Positions 55,481 through 64,000 of a stretch of 64,000 nt of DNA are shown here, piece by piece (within the stretch, counting starts at the first letter, position 1; every line of letters begins with the position of its first letter). Source of the stretch: Thermocrispum agreste DSM 44070 (GTDB lineage: Bacteria > Actinomycetota > Actinomycetes > Mycobacteriales > Pseudonocardiaceae); the NCBI RefSeq assembly GCF_000427905.1, contig NZ_KE386604.1, positions 434,001 through 498,000 on the forward strand, read 5' to 3'. The notes under the pieces were generated by a model. That model had not been told where the DNA came from and did no database searches. It saw only the letters and a program-made list of their open reading frames with translations. The position numbers and the translations under genes were made by a program.

Positions 55481-55766
55481 GTGTCCTCTGCCCCTTTCGC
55501 TTTGTCCATGTTAGCACGCGCAAGGGTCCCCCCGACACCGGCCCGTGCCCGTCATCGCAGGTCAAGGCCATAATCGGTGCGGCAGCGGGGGTTGACAAAC
55601 GCGGCGTCGGCATGCTCACGCAGGTGACGAGCGGGGCATCCGGCGCACTGTTCGAAGTGTCCACTGTGGACGGTGTGGCGAAGACGGCAGCGGGCCGCGT
55701 ACCGGTGTTTCGGCCGACCGGATAGTCTTGCCAGCGCAGGCTTGCGGGACACGAAAGGATTCCGGT

Positions 55767-56345
55767 ATGCCCAGCAGTTCCGGTAGGCGCGGGGTGAAGC
55801 TCGGCTTCGCCACGGTCGCTCTCGCCGCCGCGTTGGCAGGCACGGCCGGTTGCGGCGCGGGTCAGATCACGCAGACCGACACCCAGCTGCCCGCGGTCAA
55901 CGGCGACATTGCGGAAGCGGGCGCGGTGCGAGTGAACAACGCGGTGCTGGCCTACCCGGAGCCGGGCTACTGGGCGGAGGGCTCCGACGTTCCGCTGCGC
56001 ATGGCCATCGCCAACACCGCCCCGCGGGGCGACGAGCTGGAGCAGGTCAGCAGCCCGGTCAGCGCCAGCGTCAAGGTCGAGGGCGACACCGTCATCCCGT
56101 CGCAGCGCGCGCTGTACGTGGGCATGGAGGCCCCGAAGCCGGCAGGCGAAGCGGCCGCGGCGGCCGATGCCGGTGACGTCGGCACCGCGACCGTGACGCT
56201 GGAGAAGATCAACAAGAACCTGTTCCCCGGCATGGTGGTCGAGGTGACGCTGACCTTCCGGGAGGCAGGGCCGGTCAAGCTGCGGGTGCCGATCGCCGCT
56301 CCGGACGGGGCGCGCACCGAGGAAGCCGCCGCAGCCGGGCACTGA
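55767..56345 (+). CDS. LpqE-like lipoprotein
   Basis: 192 residues. Lipoprotein signal ending AGTAGC with Cys29, then a beta-rich domain (VNNAVLAYPEPGYWAEGSDV, MAIANTAPRGDEL) of the PCuAC/LpqE type found next to carD and radA in mycobacteria (Rv3584). The His/Met copper motif of true PCuAC proteins is not evident, so copper binding is doubtful. A Gly/Ala-rich insertion (about residues 120-135) interrupts the domain. ATG 55767 follows GAAAGG. Confidence 0.82.
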   Translation: MPSSSGRRGVKLGFATVALAAALAGTAGCGAGQITQTDTQLPAVNGDIAEAGAVRVNNAVLAYPEPGYWAEGSDVPLRMAIANTAPRGDELEQVSSPVSASVKVEGDTVIPSQRALYVGMEAPKPAGEAAAAADAGDVGTATVTLEKINKNLFPGMVVEVTLTFREAGPVKLRVPIAAPDGARTEEAAAAGH

Positions 56346-56604
56346 CAAGCGCGCAGCACCCCACGGCCGAGCCTGGTGCTTTGTCGGCGCGTGCCGCGCG
56401 GCGAGTACGGCGTGATCCTTCTGCGCGGTATGCCGTAGCGCTGATCGCTTGCGATCCGTCGTGGCGGCTGCGGCATCTGTCGTGGCGGCCGTGACGCCGG
56501 GCGATGCCGGCCGTTCGGCGTGCTGCTGATCGAGCCGTGGCATCCGGCGTGATCTTCGCCAGGATGTGGTGCGTGGCGTGCGGTGCCGCGAGGCAGCCCC
56601 GAAA

Positions 56605-58062
56605 ATGTCGGTTCCGCCCGCTACGGTGCCAGGCGTGGGGAAGAAGAGCACCGGTTACCGCTGTACCGAGTGCGGCCTCGAGGTCGCGAAATGGGTCGGC
56701 CGCTGCCCGGAGTGTCAATCGTGGGGGACGGTCGAGGAGCGCGGCGTGCCGCACGCGGCTCTGGCCACGATCGCGGCGGGCGCGCCGTCGTCGCCTGCGC
56801 GGCCGATCGTGGAGGTCGACCTCGATGCCGCTCGGGCGCAGCCGACGGGTGTCGACGAGCTGGATCGCGTCCTTGGCGGCGGGTTGGTGCCGGGTGCGGT
56901 CGTGCTGCTGGCGGGCGAGCCGGGCGTCGGGAAGTCGACGCTCCTGCTCGAGGTGGCGCGCCGGTGGGCCGAGACGCGGGGGCCAGCGCTGTACGTGACG
57001 GGCGAGGAGTCCGCCGGGCAGGTTCGGCTGCGCGCCGAGCGCACGTCGGCGGTGCACGATGCACTGTTCGTGGCCGCGGAGAGCGACTTGTCCGCCGTGA
57101 TCGGGCACGTCGACGCGGTGCAGCCGGGGGTGTTGATCGTCGACTCGGCGCAGACCATGGTGTCGCCGAAGGTGGAGGGCTCGCCCGGTGGTGTCACACA
57201 GGTCAAGGCGGTGGCCGCGGCGCTGGTCGCCCTGGCCAAGGAGCGCGCCCTGCCGGTGATCCTGGTCGGCCACGTCACCAAGGACGGCACGGTTGCAGGG
57301 CCGCGGGTACTCGAGCACCTGGTCGACGTGGTGTTGCATTTCGAAGGGGACAAGCACTCCACGCTGCGCATGGTGCGCGGGGTGAAGAACCGCTTCGGCC
57401 CGGCCGACGAGGTGGGCTGTTTCGAGCTGCGGGACGACGGCATCGTGGGTGTGGCCGACCCGTCCGGGTTGTTCCTCAACCGGCGGGGCGATCCGGTGGC
57501 GGGCACGGCCGTGACGGTGACGGTGGAGGGGAAGCGGCCGCTGCTCGCCGAGGTTCAGTCGTTGGTGACGACGTCGTCGCTGCCGACGCCGAGGCGGGCC
57601 GCGAGCGGGCTGGATTCGTCGCGCATCGGAATGATCCTGGCGGTGCTGGAGAAGCACGCCCGGATCCGTTTCGGGGAGCGGGACGTCTACGTCGCGACCG
57701 TCGGTGGCATGCGGTTGACCGAGCCTGCCGCGGATCTGGCCGTCGCGTTGGCCGTGGTGTCCTCGGTGAGCGAGACTCCGCTGCCGAGCGGGCTGGTGGC
57801 CGTCGGGGAGGTCGGGCTGGCCGGCGAGCTGCGCAGGGTCACCGGGGTGCAGCGGCGGTTGGCCGAGGCACAGCGGATGGGTTTCACGCACGCCCTTGTC
57901 CCGCCGGATTGCGGGCCGGTGCCCGCGGGGTTGGCCGTGCGGGAGGTCGCCGACCTGCCGAGCGCGCTGCAGCTTGCGTTGGAATGGCGACGGCCCGCTC
58001 GCCGGGCGGAGGGCCGGGTGGAGGCCGGCGGCTCCGGAGTGGCGGGGTCCGCCCCGGGGTAG
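56605..58062 (+). CDS. radA: DNA repair protein RadA
   Basis: 485 residues. A C4 zinc finger at the N-terminus (YRCTECG, then [10 protein letters not shown]), RecA-like Walker [10 protein letters not shown] (about residues 107-115), Walker B VLIVDSAQ, the RadA-specific KNRFG, and a C-terminal Lon-like domain. It processes recombination intermediates. ATG 56605 is used; GTG 56635 would drop ten residues. In M. tuberculosis disA follows; here none does. Confidence 0.94.
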   Translation: MSVPPATVPGVGKKSTGYRCTECGLEVAKWVGRCPECQSWGTVEERGVPHAALATIAAGAPSSPARPIVEVDLDAARAQPTGVDELDRVLGGGLVPGAVVLLAGEPGVGKSTLLLEVARRWAETRGPALYVTGEESAGQVRLRAERTSAVHDALFVAAESDLSAVIGHVDAVQPGVLIVDSAQTMVSPKVEGSPGGVTQVKAVAAALVALAKERALPVILVGHVTKDGTVAGPRVLEHLVDVVLHFEGDKHSTLRMVRGVKNRFGPADEVGCFELRDDGIVGVADPSGLFLNRRGDPVAGTAVTVTVEGKRPLLAEVQSLVTTSSLPTPRRAASGLDSSRIGMILAVLEKHARIRFGERDVYVATVGGMRLTEPAADLAVALAVVSSVSETPLPSGLVAVGEVGLAGELRRVTGVQRRLAEAQRMGFTHALVPPDCGPVPAGLAVREVADLPSALQLALEWRRPARRAEGRVEAGGSGVAGSAPG

Positions 58063-58155
58063 GTGGCTTGGCGTGAGCGGTGGCCGTGGCTTGGGTGCCC
58101 CGGGTGGGTGGCCTTGGCGTGAGCGGCGGCTGCGGCTTGGGCGCCCGGGGGTGGC
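58059..58155. repeat. Tandem repeat of about 46 bp, two copies
   Basis: GTGGCTTGGCGTGAGCGG begins near 58063 and a close copy near 58108. Both have GGCTTGGGYGCCC further on. It starts at the radA stop. Confidence 0.7.
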
Positions 58156-59029
58156 GAGTCGTCGCGGAGCGGTTGGTGGCTGCAGCCCAGGCGGCCGATG
58201 GGTGCCGCCCCGAGCCGTGGCGCGATCGCCCAGTGACGGTCCGCCGCAGGCATGCTCGCGTTGCCGCGAACTGCCTGCCCCATCCGAGGCCCGGCGCCGT
58301 CGCTGCCTGAGCGGTCCGATGCCCGACATTGGCCCGCGCCGTATTGATCAGTTCGGTGACCAGCGCGTCGCCGATGCCCGGGCGTGCGGCGACCGATGCA
58401 CCGCGACCGAGCGGTCTCCGCAAGGTCCTGGCACAACACGTGCAGCGCCTCGCGGCCGAGCAACCGGCCGCCGGAGGCCTGGCTCGGCGCGGGCTGAGGT
58501 GTTCGGCTGCACGCCGACCCAACTGCGCCCTCCGGAGCCGGGCGGCGCGGCAGCCGACCGTGGCCTGATGCTCGCAGATGCCGGAACAGCCGCCCGGGGC
58601 GCAGCAGGCGGTCACTGCCGTTCCACAGGTCCCAGCGCTGAGCGGGATCCAATGCTGGGCAGAACCCGGTGCTGAGCGGAACCCGGTGCTGAGCGGAACC
58701 CGGTGCTGAGCAGAATCCAGCGCTGAGCAGAACCCAGCGCTGAGCGGAACCCAGTGCCGAGCAGAATTCAGCGTTGGCCAGGACTCACGGCTGGGCACGA
58801 CTCTGTACTAGGCCGGACTCACCGCTCGGCACCGCAGACACCGGCCTGCAGCACCGAGCGGGCCGTATCGTCCGGCCGACGGGACCCGGGGTCACCAACT
58901 TCTTGGCGCAGCCGGGTGGATTTGCCCGCGCCAGGCGGACCGATCAGCAGCAGCCCTGGCCGGACCGAGCGCACCACAGAAGCATCCCTGGTGTGTGGGA
59001 CGACCTGACCGCGCCGCGGGGCCGTCGGC
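58063..59029. other. 967-bp gene-free region after radA
   Basis: No believable gene on either strand; the long open frames are Arg/Pro/Ala-rich shadows. It holds a 46-bp duplication at the left and a 17-bp satellite at the right. In mycobacteria disA (c-di-AMP synthase) follows radA; I see no DisA motif here. Confidence 0.6.
58632..58835. repeat. 17-bp tandem repeat, 12 copies
   Basis: Strict 17-bp units (consensus CCGGTGCTGAGCGGAAC, variants of it) run from 58632 to 58835 without a gap. The third and fourth units are identical and the last four are increasingly diverged. It has the pattern of a young minisatellite core with eroding edges. Confidence 0.92.
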
Positions 59030-61558
59030 TTACTGGTCGAGCAGAATCGCGCAGCGGATCAGTCCGATGTGCGAGTACGCCTGGGGGTGGTTGCCCAGCG
59101 ACCGCTCGGCGATCGGGTCGTACTGCTCGGGCAGCAGACCGGTCGGACCCGCGCAGTCGACGATCTGCTGGAACAGCTCCTCCGCCTCGGTGCGGCGCCC
59201 GGTGAGCAGGTACGCCTCCACCATCCATGCCGCGCACAGGTGGAAGCCGCCCTCGTTGCCGGGCAGGCCGTCGTCCCGCCGGTACCGGTACACCGTGGAG
59301 CCGCTGCGCAGCTCGCTCTCGATCGCCGTCACGGTCGACTGGAACCGCTCGTCCGACGGGTCGAGCAGCCCGGAGAGCCCGACGAACAACGAGGCGGCGT
59401 CGAGGTCGGTGCCGTCGTAGGCGGTGGTGAACGCCTGCACCTCGTCGTTCCATCCGTGTTCGAGCACATCGGCCGCGATGACGTCGCGCAGCTTGGGCCA
59501 CGCCACCGGCAGTTCCCGGTTGTAGCGCTCGGCCAGCCGGACCGCGCGGTCCATGGTGACCCAGCACATCACCCGCGAGTAGACCCGATGCCGTGGGACG
59601 TGCCGCTCCTCCCAGATGCCGTGGTCCGGCTCCCGCCAGCGGCGCTTCACCGCCTCCGCCATGGCCCGCACCAGCTGCCAGTCCTCGTCGCGCAGCTCGC
59701 CGCGGACCTCGGCCAGGTCGGCGATCAGCTCCACGACCGGGCCGAACACGTCCAGCTGGACCTGGTGGTTGGCCAGGTTGCCGACGCGCACCGGGCGCGA
59801 CCCCGCGTACCCGGGCAGCGAGTCGATGACCGCCTCGGCGCCCAGCTGCTGCCCGGAGACGGTGTACAGCGGGTGCAGCCGCTCAGGGCCCGCCAGCTGG
59901 CTCAGCACACCGTGCAACCACCGCAAATACCCTTCGGCCTCCTCGGTCGAACCGAGGGAGACCAGCGCGCGCACCGTCATGGCGGCGTCCCGGATCCAGC
60001 AATAGCGGTAGTCCCAGTTGCGGACGCCGCCGATCTCCTCGGGCAGCGACGTGGTCGCCGCCGCCAGCACACCACCGGTCCCGGCGTCGCACAGGCCGCG
60101 CAGGGTCAGCGCGGACCGGCGCACCAGCTCGGTTTCCACGCCGGGCAGCTTCAGCCCGGCCGCCCACTTGCTCCAGTACTCGCCCGCCCGCGTGCGCCGG
60201 TCGATTTCCGGCAGCTCGTGCGGGCTCAAGTCGGTGGTGCCGCAGCGCAGCTCGAGCACGATCGGCTCGTCCGGCTTCGGCCGCACCACGGCCTTCGCCG
60301 TGTCGTGCAGGCCGTCCGAGGTGATTTCCCAGGTCACGCCGGGGGCGCGCAGCACGAACGGCTCCGAGGTGCCCAGTACGCGCAGACCCTCCTGCTCGGC
60401 CACCAACCGCACCGGGACGCCGCCGAACTCCGGCCGCGGCGCGAACGTGATGCTCGCTTCGGTGTCACCGGAGATGACCCGCACCAGATCGGTTCGGTGC
60501 TTGGCCGACTCCGGCTCCAGGTAGTCGGTCACCAGCAGGCGCGACCAGCGTGTCTCCACCGTCATGGTGTTGGGCAGGTAGCGCTGGCCGAGCGGCAGGC
60601 CGTTACGGGTGGGCTTGATGCTGAAATGCCCGGCGCTGGGTCCGCCCAGCAGATCGGCGAACACCGCGGGCGCGTCCGGACCCGGGTGGCACAACCAGGT
60701 CAGCCGGGCGTCCGGTGTCACCAGCGCCACCGAGCTCTCGTTGGCCAGCATGGTCAGCCGCTCGATCGGCGGTGCCTGCTCCCCGTACAGCCAGTTGCGC
60801 CGCTCCTCCAGCACGAACGCCAGTACCGTCGCGACGTCCTCGGTGTCGCGGATCCGGTACTGCGCGAGCGTTTCGCCCTCGCCGACCTTGATGCCCACGT
60901 CCGGGCCGGAGAGCCGGGCGAACGCCTTCTCGTCCGTGACGTCGTCACCGAGGAACATGGCCGCGGTGGCGCCTGCCTGGTGCCGGACGACGTCCAGCGC
61001 GTGGCCCTTGTCGGTGGCCACGACGGCCAGCTCGACCACCGCCTTGCCGTCGGTGACCGTGATGCCCTCCCATGTGGCCGGTCCTTGGTGCACGGCGTCC
61101 AGCACGCGCGCGGCGTCTTCCTGCGACGCCTTCCGCACGTGGACGGCGATGCTCGCCGGCTTGACCTCCAGCGAGACGCCGGGAACGCCGTCGACCAGGC
61201 GGTTCAGCTCTTCTTCCAGCCTGCGGTGCAGCGCCTTGGCCTTGGGGTCGATCTCGTGCACGAAGCCGATGTCGAACTCCGACCCGTGCGAGCCGACCAG
61301 GTGCACTTCCGCGGGTAGCCGGGAGAGCGTGGCCAGGTCACGCAGCGCACGCCCGGAGATCACCGCGGTGGTGGTCTCGTGCAACGCGGCGAGCGAACGC
61401 AGCGCGCCGACCGATTCCGGTCGCGGGCGCGCGTTGTCCGGGTTCTCCACGATCGGCGCGAGGGTCCCGTCGTAATCGCAGGCCACCAGCAGCCGTGGCG
61501 TGCGTGCGATGTGCACGATCGCCCTGCGCAGTTCGGCGGGTAGGGACTCGGCGGTCAA
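59030..61558 (-). CDS. Fusion of trehalose-6-phosphate phosphatase (OtsB) and GH15 hydrolase
   Basis: 842 residues. Residues 1-250 are HAD-type OtsB: CDYDGTLAP (Asp28/Asp30), SGRALRDL, GHALDVV, and MFLGDDVTDEKAF. Residues about 270-840 are a GH15 glucoamylase/trehalase domain with RNWDYRYCWIRDA (near 515), HRVYSRVMCWVTMDRA and GLLPEQYDP supplying the catalytic glutamates. OtsB dephosphorylates trehalose-6-P; GH15 members of this kind include trehalases. Making and breaking trehalose in one chain would be unusual. otsA lies 68 bp upstream on the same strand. Confidence 0.93.
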   Translation of the reverse strand: MTAESLPAELRRAIVHIARTPRLLVACDYDGTLAPIVENPDNARPRPESVGALRSLAALHETTTAVISGRALRDLATLSRLPAEVHLVGSHGSEFDIGFVHEIDPKAKALHRRLEEELNRLVDGVPGVSLEVKPASIAVHVRKASQEDAARVLDAVHQGPATWEGITVTDGKAVVELAVVATDKGHALDVVRHQAGATAAMFLGDDVTDEKAFARLSGPDVGIKVGEGETLAQYRIRDTEDVATVLAFVLEERRNWLYGEQAPPIERLTMLANESSVALVTPDARLTWLCHPGPDAPAVFADLLGGPSAGHFSIKPTRNGLPLGQRYLPNTMTVETRWSRLLVTDYLEPESAKHRTDLVRVISGDTEASITFAPRPEFGGVPVRLVAEQEGLRVLGTSEPFVLRAPGVTWEITSDGLHDTAKAVVRPKPDEPIVLELRCGTTDLSPHELPEIDRRTRAGEYWSKWAAGLKLPGVETELVRRSALTLRGLCDAGTGGVLAAATTSLPEEIGGVRNWDYRYCWIRDAAMTVRALVSLGSTEEAEGYLRWLHGVLSQLAGPERLHPLYTVSGQQLGAEAVIDSLPGYAGSRPVRVGNLANHQVQLDVFGPVVELIADLAEVRGELRDEDWQLVRAMAEAVKRRWREPDHGIWEERHVPRHRVYSRVMCWVTMDRAVRLAERYNRELPVAWPKLRDVIAADVLEHGWNDEVQAFTTAYDGTDLDAASLFVGLSGLLDPSDERFQSTVTAIESELRSGSTVYRYRRDDGLPGNEGGFHLCAAWMVEAYLLTGRRTEAEELFQQIVDCAGPTGLLPEQYDPIAERSLGNHPQAYSHIGLIRCAILLDQ

Positions 61559-61626
61559 CGCCCCTCCAGGAAGGTTTTCACGGAGTTGAATGTGCCGGGC
61601 TACGGCACAATAACTCCCGCGTTTTG

Positions 61627-63036
61627 TCAGCCGTCCAGCGCGTCAAGGAACGACCGGGCCCAGCGGTCCACGTCGTGCGTCAGCACCTGGCGGCGCAGCG
61701 CCCGCATGCGCCTGCGTCCCTCCGCCGGGTCCACGTTGATCGCCGCGAGCAACGTTCGCTTCACGCCGTCGAGGTCGTGCGGGTTGACCAGAAAAGCGCT
61801 GGTCAGCTCGGCTGCCGCGCCCGCGAACTCGCTGAGCACCAGCGCACCGGTCTGGTCGTGCTTGCACGCCACGTACTCCTTGCACACCAGGTTCATGCCG
61901 TCGCGCAGCGGCGTGACCACCATGACGTCGGCGGCCCGGTAAAACGCGGCGAGTTCGGCTCGCCCGACCGACTGATGCAAATAATGCACGACCGGGTGAC
62001 CGACCCTGGCGAATTCGCCGTTGATTCGGCTGACCAACCGCTCGATGTCGCCGCGCATGCGCTGGTAGTGCTCGACGCGCTCCCTGCTGGGGGTGGCCAG
62101 CTGCACGAAGGTCACCTCCGCCGGATCGATGGCGCCTTCCCGCAGCAGCTCGTGCAGCGCCTTCAGGCGCAGATCGATGCCCTTGGTGTAGTCGAGCCGG
62201 TCGACGCCGAGCAGCATCGTCTTGGGGTTGCCGAGCGAAGCGCGGACCTCGGCGGCACGCTTGGCGACTTCCGCGGTGCGTGCCAGCGCGTCCAGCCCCG
62301 CGGAGTCGATCGAGATCGGGAAGGCGCCGACCCGCACGGTGCGGTCACCCACCCGCACGATGCCGGAGCGGGAGCGCACTCCGACCGAGCCACGGCTGGA
62401 CTCCAGCCCGATCAGCTGGCCGGCCAGCCACAGGAAGTTCTGCGCCCCACCCGGCCGGTGGAAGCCGACCAGGTCCGCGCCGAGCAGGCCGCGGACGATC
62501 TCCGCCCGCCACGGCAGCTGCATGAACAGCTCCACCGGCGGGAACGGGATGTGCAGGAAGAAGCCGATGCGCAGATCCGGCCGGAGCTCGCGCAGGATCG
62601 AGGGGACCAACTGCAGCTGGTAGTCCTGCACCCAGACGGTCGCGCCCTGCGCGGCCACCTTCGCGCTCGCTTCCGCGAAACGCTGGTTGACCCGCACGTA
62701 GGCGTCCCACCACCGGCGTTCGAACACCGGAGGCTGCACCACGTCGTGGTACAGCGGCCAGAGCGTGGCGTTCGAGAAACCTTCGTAGTAGTCCCGGACT
62801 TCGGCGCTGCTGAGCGACACCGGATGCAGTACCAAGCCCTCGTCGGTGAACTCGTCGACCTCGATGTCGGGCACCCCGGGCCAGCCGACCCACGCCCCCT
62901 TCCGGCTGCGCAGGAACGGCTCGAGGGCCGCTACCAGACCGCCCGGGCTCTGCGTCCAGCGTTGGCTGCCGTCCGCAGCCCGGTCCAGGTCCACCGGCAA
63001 TCTGTTGGCCACCACGACGAAATCGGGGTCGCTCAT
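61627..63036 (-). CDS. otsA: Trehalose-6-phosphate synthase OtsA
   Basis: 469-residue GT20 enzyme joining UDP-glucose (or GDP-glucose) to glucose-6-phosphate. [10 protein letters not shown] and SPGGLVAAL are the N-terminal nucleotide-sugar loop, [33 protein letters not shown] and VNPHDLDGV complete the active site. Start ATG 63036; the frame is open further upstream but that part is Pro/Arg-rich repeat translation. Forms a two-gene trehalose unit with the OtsB-GH15 fusion. Confidence 0.95.
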   Translation of the reverse strand: MSDPDFVVVANRLPVDLDRAADGSQRWTQSPGGLVAALEPFLRSRKGAWVGWPGVPDIEVDEFTDEGLVLHPVSLSSAEVRDYYEGFSNATLWPLYHDVVQPPVFERRWWDAYVRVNQRFAEASAKVAAQGATVWVQDYQLQLVPSILRELRPDLRIGFFLHIPFPPVELFMQLPWRAEIVRGLLGADLVGFHRPGGAQNFLWLAGQLIGLESSRGSVGVRSRSGIVRVGDRTVRVGAFPISIDSAGLDALARTAEVAKRAAEVRASLGNPKTMLLGVDRLDYTKGIDLRLKALHELLREGAIDPAEVTFVQLATPSRERVEHYQRMRGDIERLVSRINGEFARVGHPVVHYLHQSVGRAELAAFYRAADVMVVTPLRDGMNLVCKEYVACKHDQTGALVLSEFAGAAAELTSAFLVNPHDLDGVKRTLLAAINVDPAEGRRRMRALRRQVLTHDVDRWARSFLDALDG

Positions 63037-63608
63037 GTGGTTCAGCCTACTGTGCGAATCCTGTGAGCAGGCTCTCGATCTTGTGGCGTCCGGGTGGTCT
63101 TGCTGCGCCGGAGGGGCGAGCACGGACCGTGATTCCCGCAGCGGGCCGCGGCAGGTCGCGCAACGGAGCCGGGCCCGCGGGCAGGCCGAGGGGCCCGGGG
63201 CAGTGCTCGGCGCACCGTGGGGCACAGCTTTGCGGACCGTGGGGCACAGCTTTGCGCACCGTGGGGTAGAGCTCTGCGTGCCGTCCGGCACTGGCCCCGT
63301 GCTGGGCCGCGTCGGGCCGGTGGCGGGACGAGCGCATCGGGCTCGCCGCCGGTGGCAGCTCGCCGTACGGGACCTGCCGGTCGGCGGTGTCGTTGCGGGC
63401 CTGGTTCATGCGGAGGCGCAGCGGGCTGGCCGGTAGGCGTGCCCCATCACTCCCGCAGGGCCCTTCAGGCGGTACGAGACAGCCGGGGTGCGCGGCGTCA
63501 GCGAGCAGGCGAGTCTGCCCGTGCCCTGCCGCAGACGGCGGCTCGGCGGCCCTGGTGCAGGCGGCTCGGTGGCTCTGGTGCAGGCGGCGGCTCGGCGGCT
63601 CGACGGCC
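63037..63608. other. 572-bp gene-free region upstream of otsA
   Basis: No gene. It contains a 22-bp tandem repeat (63210-63294) and, nearer to the ThrE end, GC-rich low-complexity sequence (CGGCTCGGCGG-like runs near 63540-63600). It should hold the otsA promoter. Confidence 0.55.
63210..63294. repeat. 22-bp tandem repeat, about 3.8 copies
   Basis: Units starting GCGCACCGTGGGG or a variant at 63210, 63232, 63254 and 63276, exactly 22 bp apart. The first two are nearly identical. Confidence 0.88.
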
Positions 63609-64000
63609 CTATTGGAGGCGGCGGCGAGACGGCCGCAGCGGACCGGCCATCCGCGGGCCGGCCAGCTTCCGCTCCAGGCGGCCGAGCTGGGTCCGCACCG
63701 GCTGGGCAAGGTACTCGCCGAACACCACACCGGCGGCGAGGGCCAGGCCCACGGCGAACGCCTGCATCAGCGTGCTGAACTGGCCGACCGGCTCCACTCC
63801 CGCCTCGTACAGGCCGCGGAAGGCCAACAGCCCGGGCAGCAGCGGGGTGATGCCGGAGACCGCCACCACGAGCGGGGTGACCCGCAGCCGCCGGGACAGC
63901 ACGCCGCCGCAGAACCCCAGCAGCACGGCGGCGACCGCGGTTGCGGCGATCTTGTCCGCGTGCGCCAGCCGCAGGACGCTGTAGACGGTGGTGCCGACAC
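63609..64000 (-). CDS. Threonine/serine exporter (ThrE) family, C-terminal part
   Basis: The gene continues past the window end, so only the C-terminal 130 codons are seen. The sequence (VGTTVYSVLRL, SGITPLLPGLLAFRGLYE, AVGLALAAGVVFGEYLAQPV) matches the C-terminal membrane domain of ThrE/YjjP-type exporters, with about four helices. A basic cytoplasmic tail follows. ThrE exports Thr/Ser in corynebacteria. Confidence 0.85.
   Translation of the reverse strand, partial: VGTTVYSVLRLAHADKIAATAVAAVLLGFCGGVLSRRLRVTPLVVAVSGITPLLPGLLAFRGLYEAGVEPVGQFSTLMQAFAVGLALAAGVVFGEYLAQPVRTQLGRLERKLAGPRMAGPLRPSRRRLQ

Noticed and set aside
57884-58798. Reverse frame encoding a serine/alanine repeat protein over the 17-bp array
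   Set aside because: A product of three-unit periodicity (51 bp = 17 codons); no start, no neighbour relation.
59069-61318. 749-codon forward frame opposite the OtsB-GH15 gene
   Set aside because: Repetitive Gly/Arg/Val/His composition with no motifs; the reverse frame has full OtsB and GH15 motifs.

Overview
The window is very GC-rich, gene-dense DNA with GTG/ATG starts, ATGA/GTGA operon overlaps and many actinobacterial signature genes (lsr2, carD, DUF3180, EspG and PPE-like proteins, a DUF2342 metalloprotease, Scr1-type XRE plus DUF397). It most resembles a filamentous actinomycete of the Pseudonocardiaceae type. From memory, the gene order also matches the Mycobacterium tuberculosis interval Rv3579c-Rv3626c.

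Layout. 1-6.2 kb: end of a DUF2342 metalloprotease, tilS, hpt, then a type VII secretion-associated set (small helical protein, PPE-like protein, two EspG-like chaperones). 6.4-16.7 kb: a long forward run of ftsH, folE-folP-folB-folK, two membrane proteins, a DUF2520 dehydrogenase, panC, panD and a coaX with a degenerate first motif. 17.8-22.3 kb: lsr2 after a 1.1 kb gene-free gap, a reverse-strand FhuF-like ferric reductase under an IdeR-type iron box, and clpC with a ClgR-like box. 22.5-35.5 kb: accessory metabolism and regulation (EEP phosphatase, TMEM175-like channel, hydrolase, GntR-purC pair, HxlR facing a frameshifted thiolase, PaaI thioesterase, Tat-exported amidase, mutY, carbonic anhydrase, LacI). 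35.8-38.5 kb: a zinc ABC importer behind a Zur-like operator. 38.4-42.3 kb: an AlgX-like O-acetylation protein and two DUF445 proteins. 42.5-44.8 kb: a small decaying islet (XRE/DUF397 and neighbours) with several single-base frame breaks. 44.8-50.4 kb: a DivIVA-like coiled-coil protein, an orphan binding protein, an MBOAT acyltransferase and a membrane protein. 50.6-58.1 kb: rlmB-cysS-HAD-ispF-ispD-carD on the reverse strand and lpqE-like plus radA on the forward strand. 59-64 kb: an OtsB-GH15 fusion, otsA and the end of a ThrE-type exporter.

How the genes work together: folate synthesis (folE-P-B-K), pantothenate/CoA synthesis (panC, panD, coaX), MEP isoprenoid steps (ispD, ispF), trehalose metabolism (otsA plus the otsB/GH15 fusion), zinc uptake (znuABC-like), protein quality control (ftsH, clpC) and DNA repair (mutY, radA).

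The most unusual theme is the spacers. Most of the long intergenic gaps hold a short tandem repeat whose unit (17, 22, 34/35, 35, 36, 39, 42, about 46 or 60 bp) is private to that spacer. A second theme is a set of single-base frame breaks (folE 5' end, thiolase, the 42.8-44.7 kb islet) that could be real decay or assembly error. I saw no rRNA, tRNA, CRISPR array, transposase or prophage.
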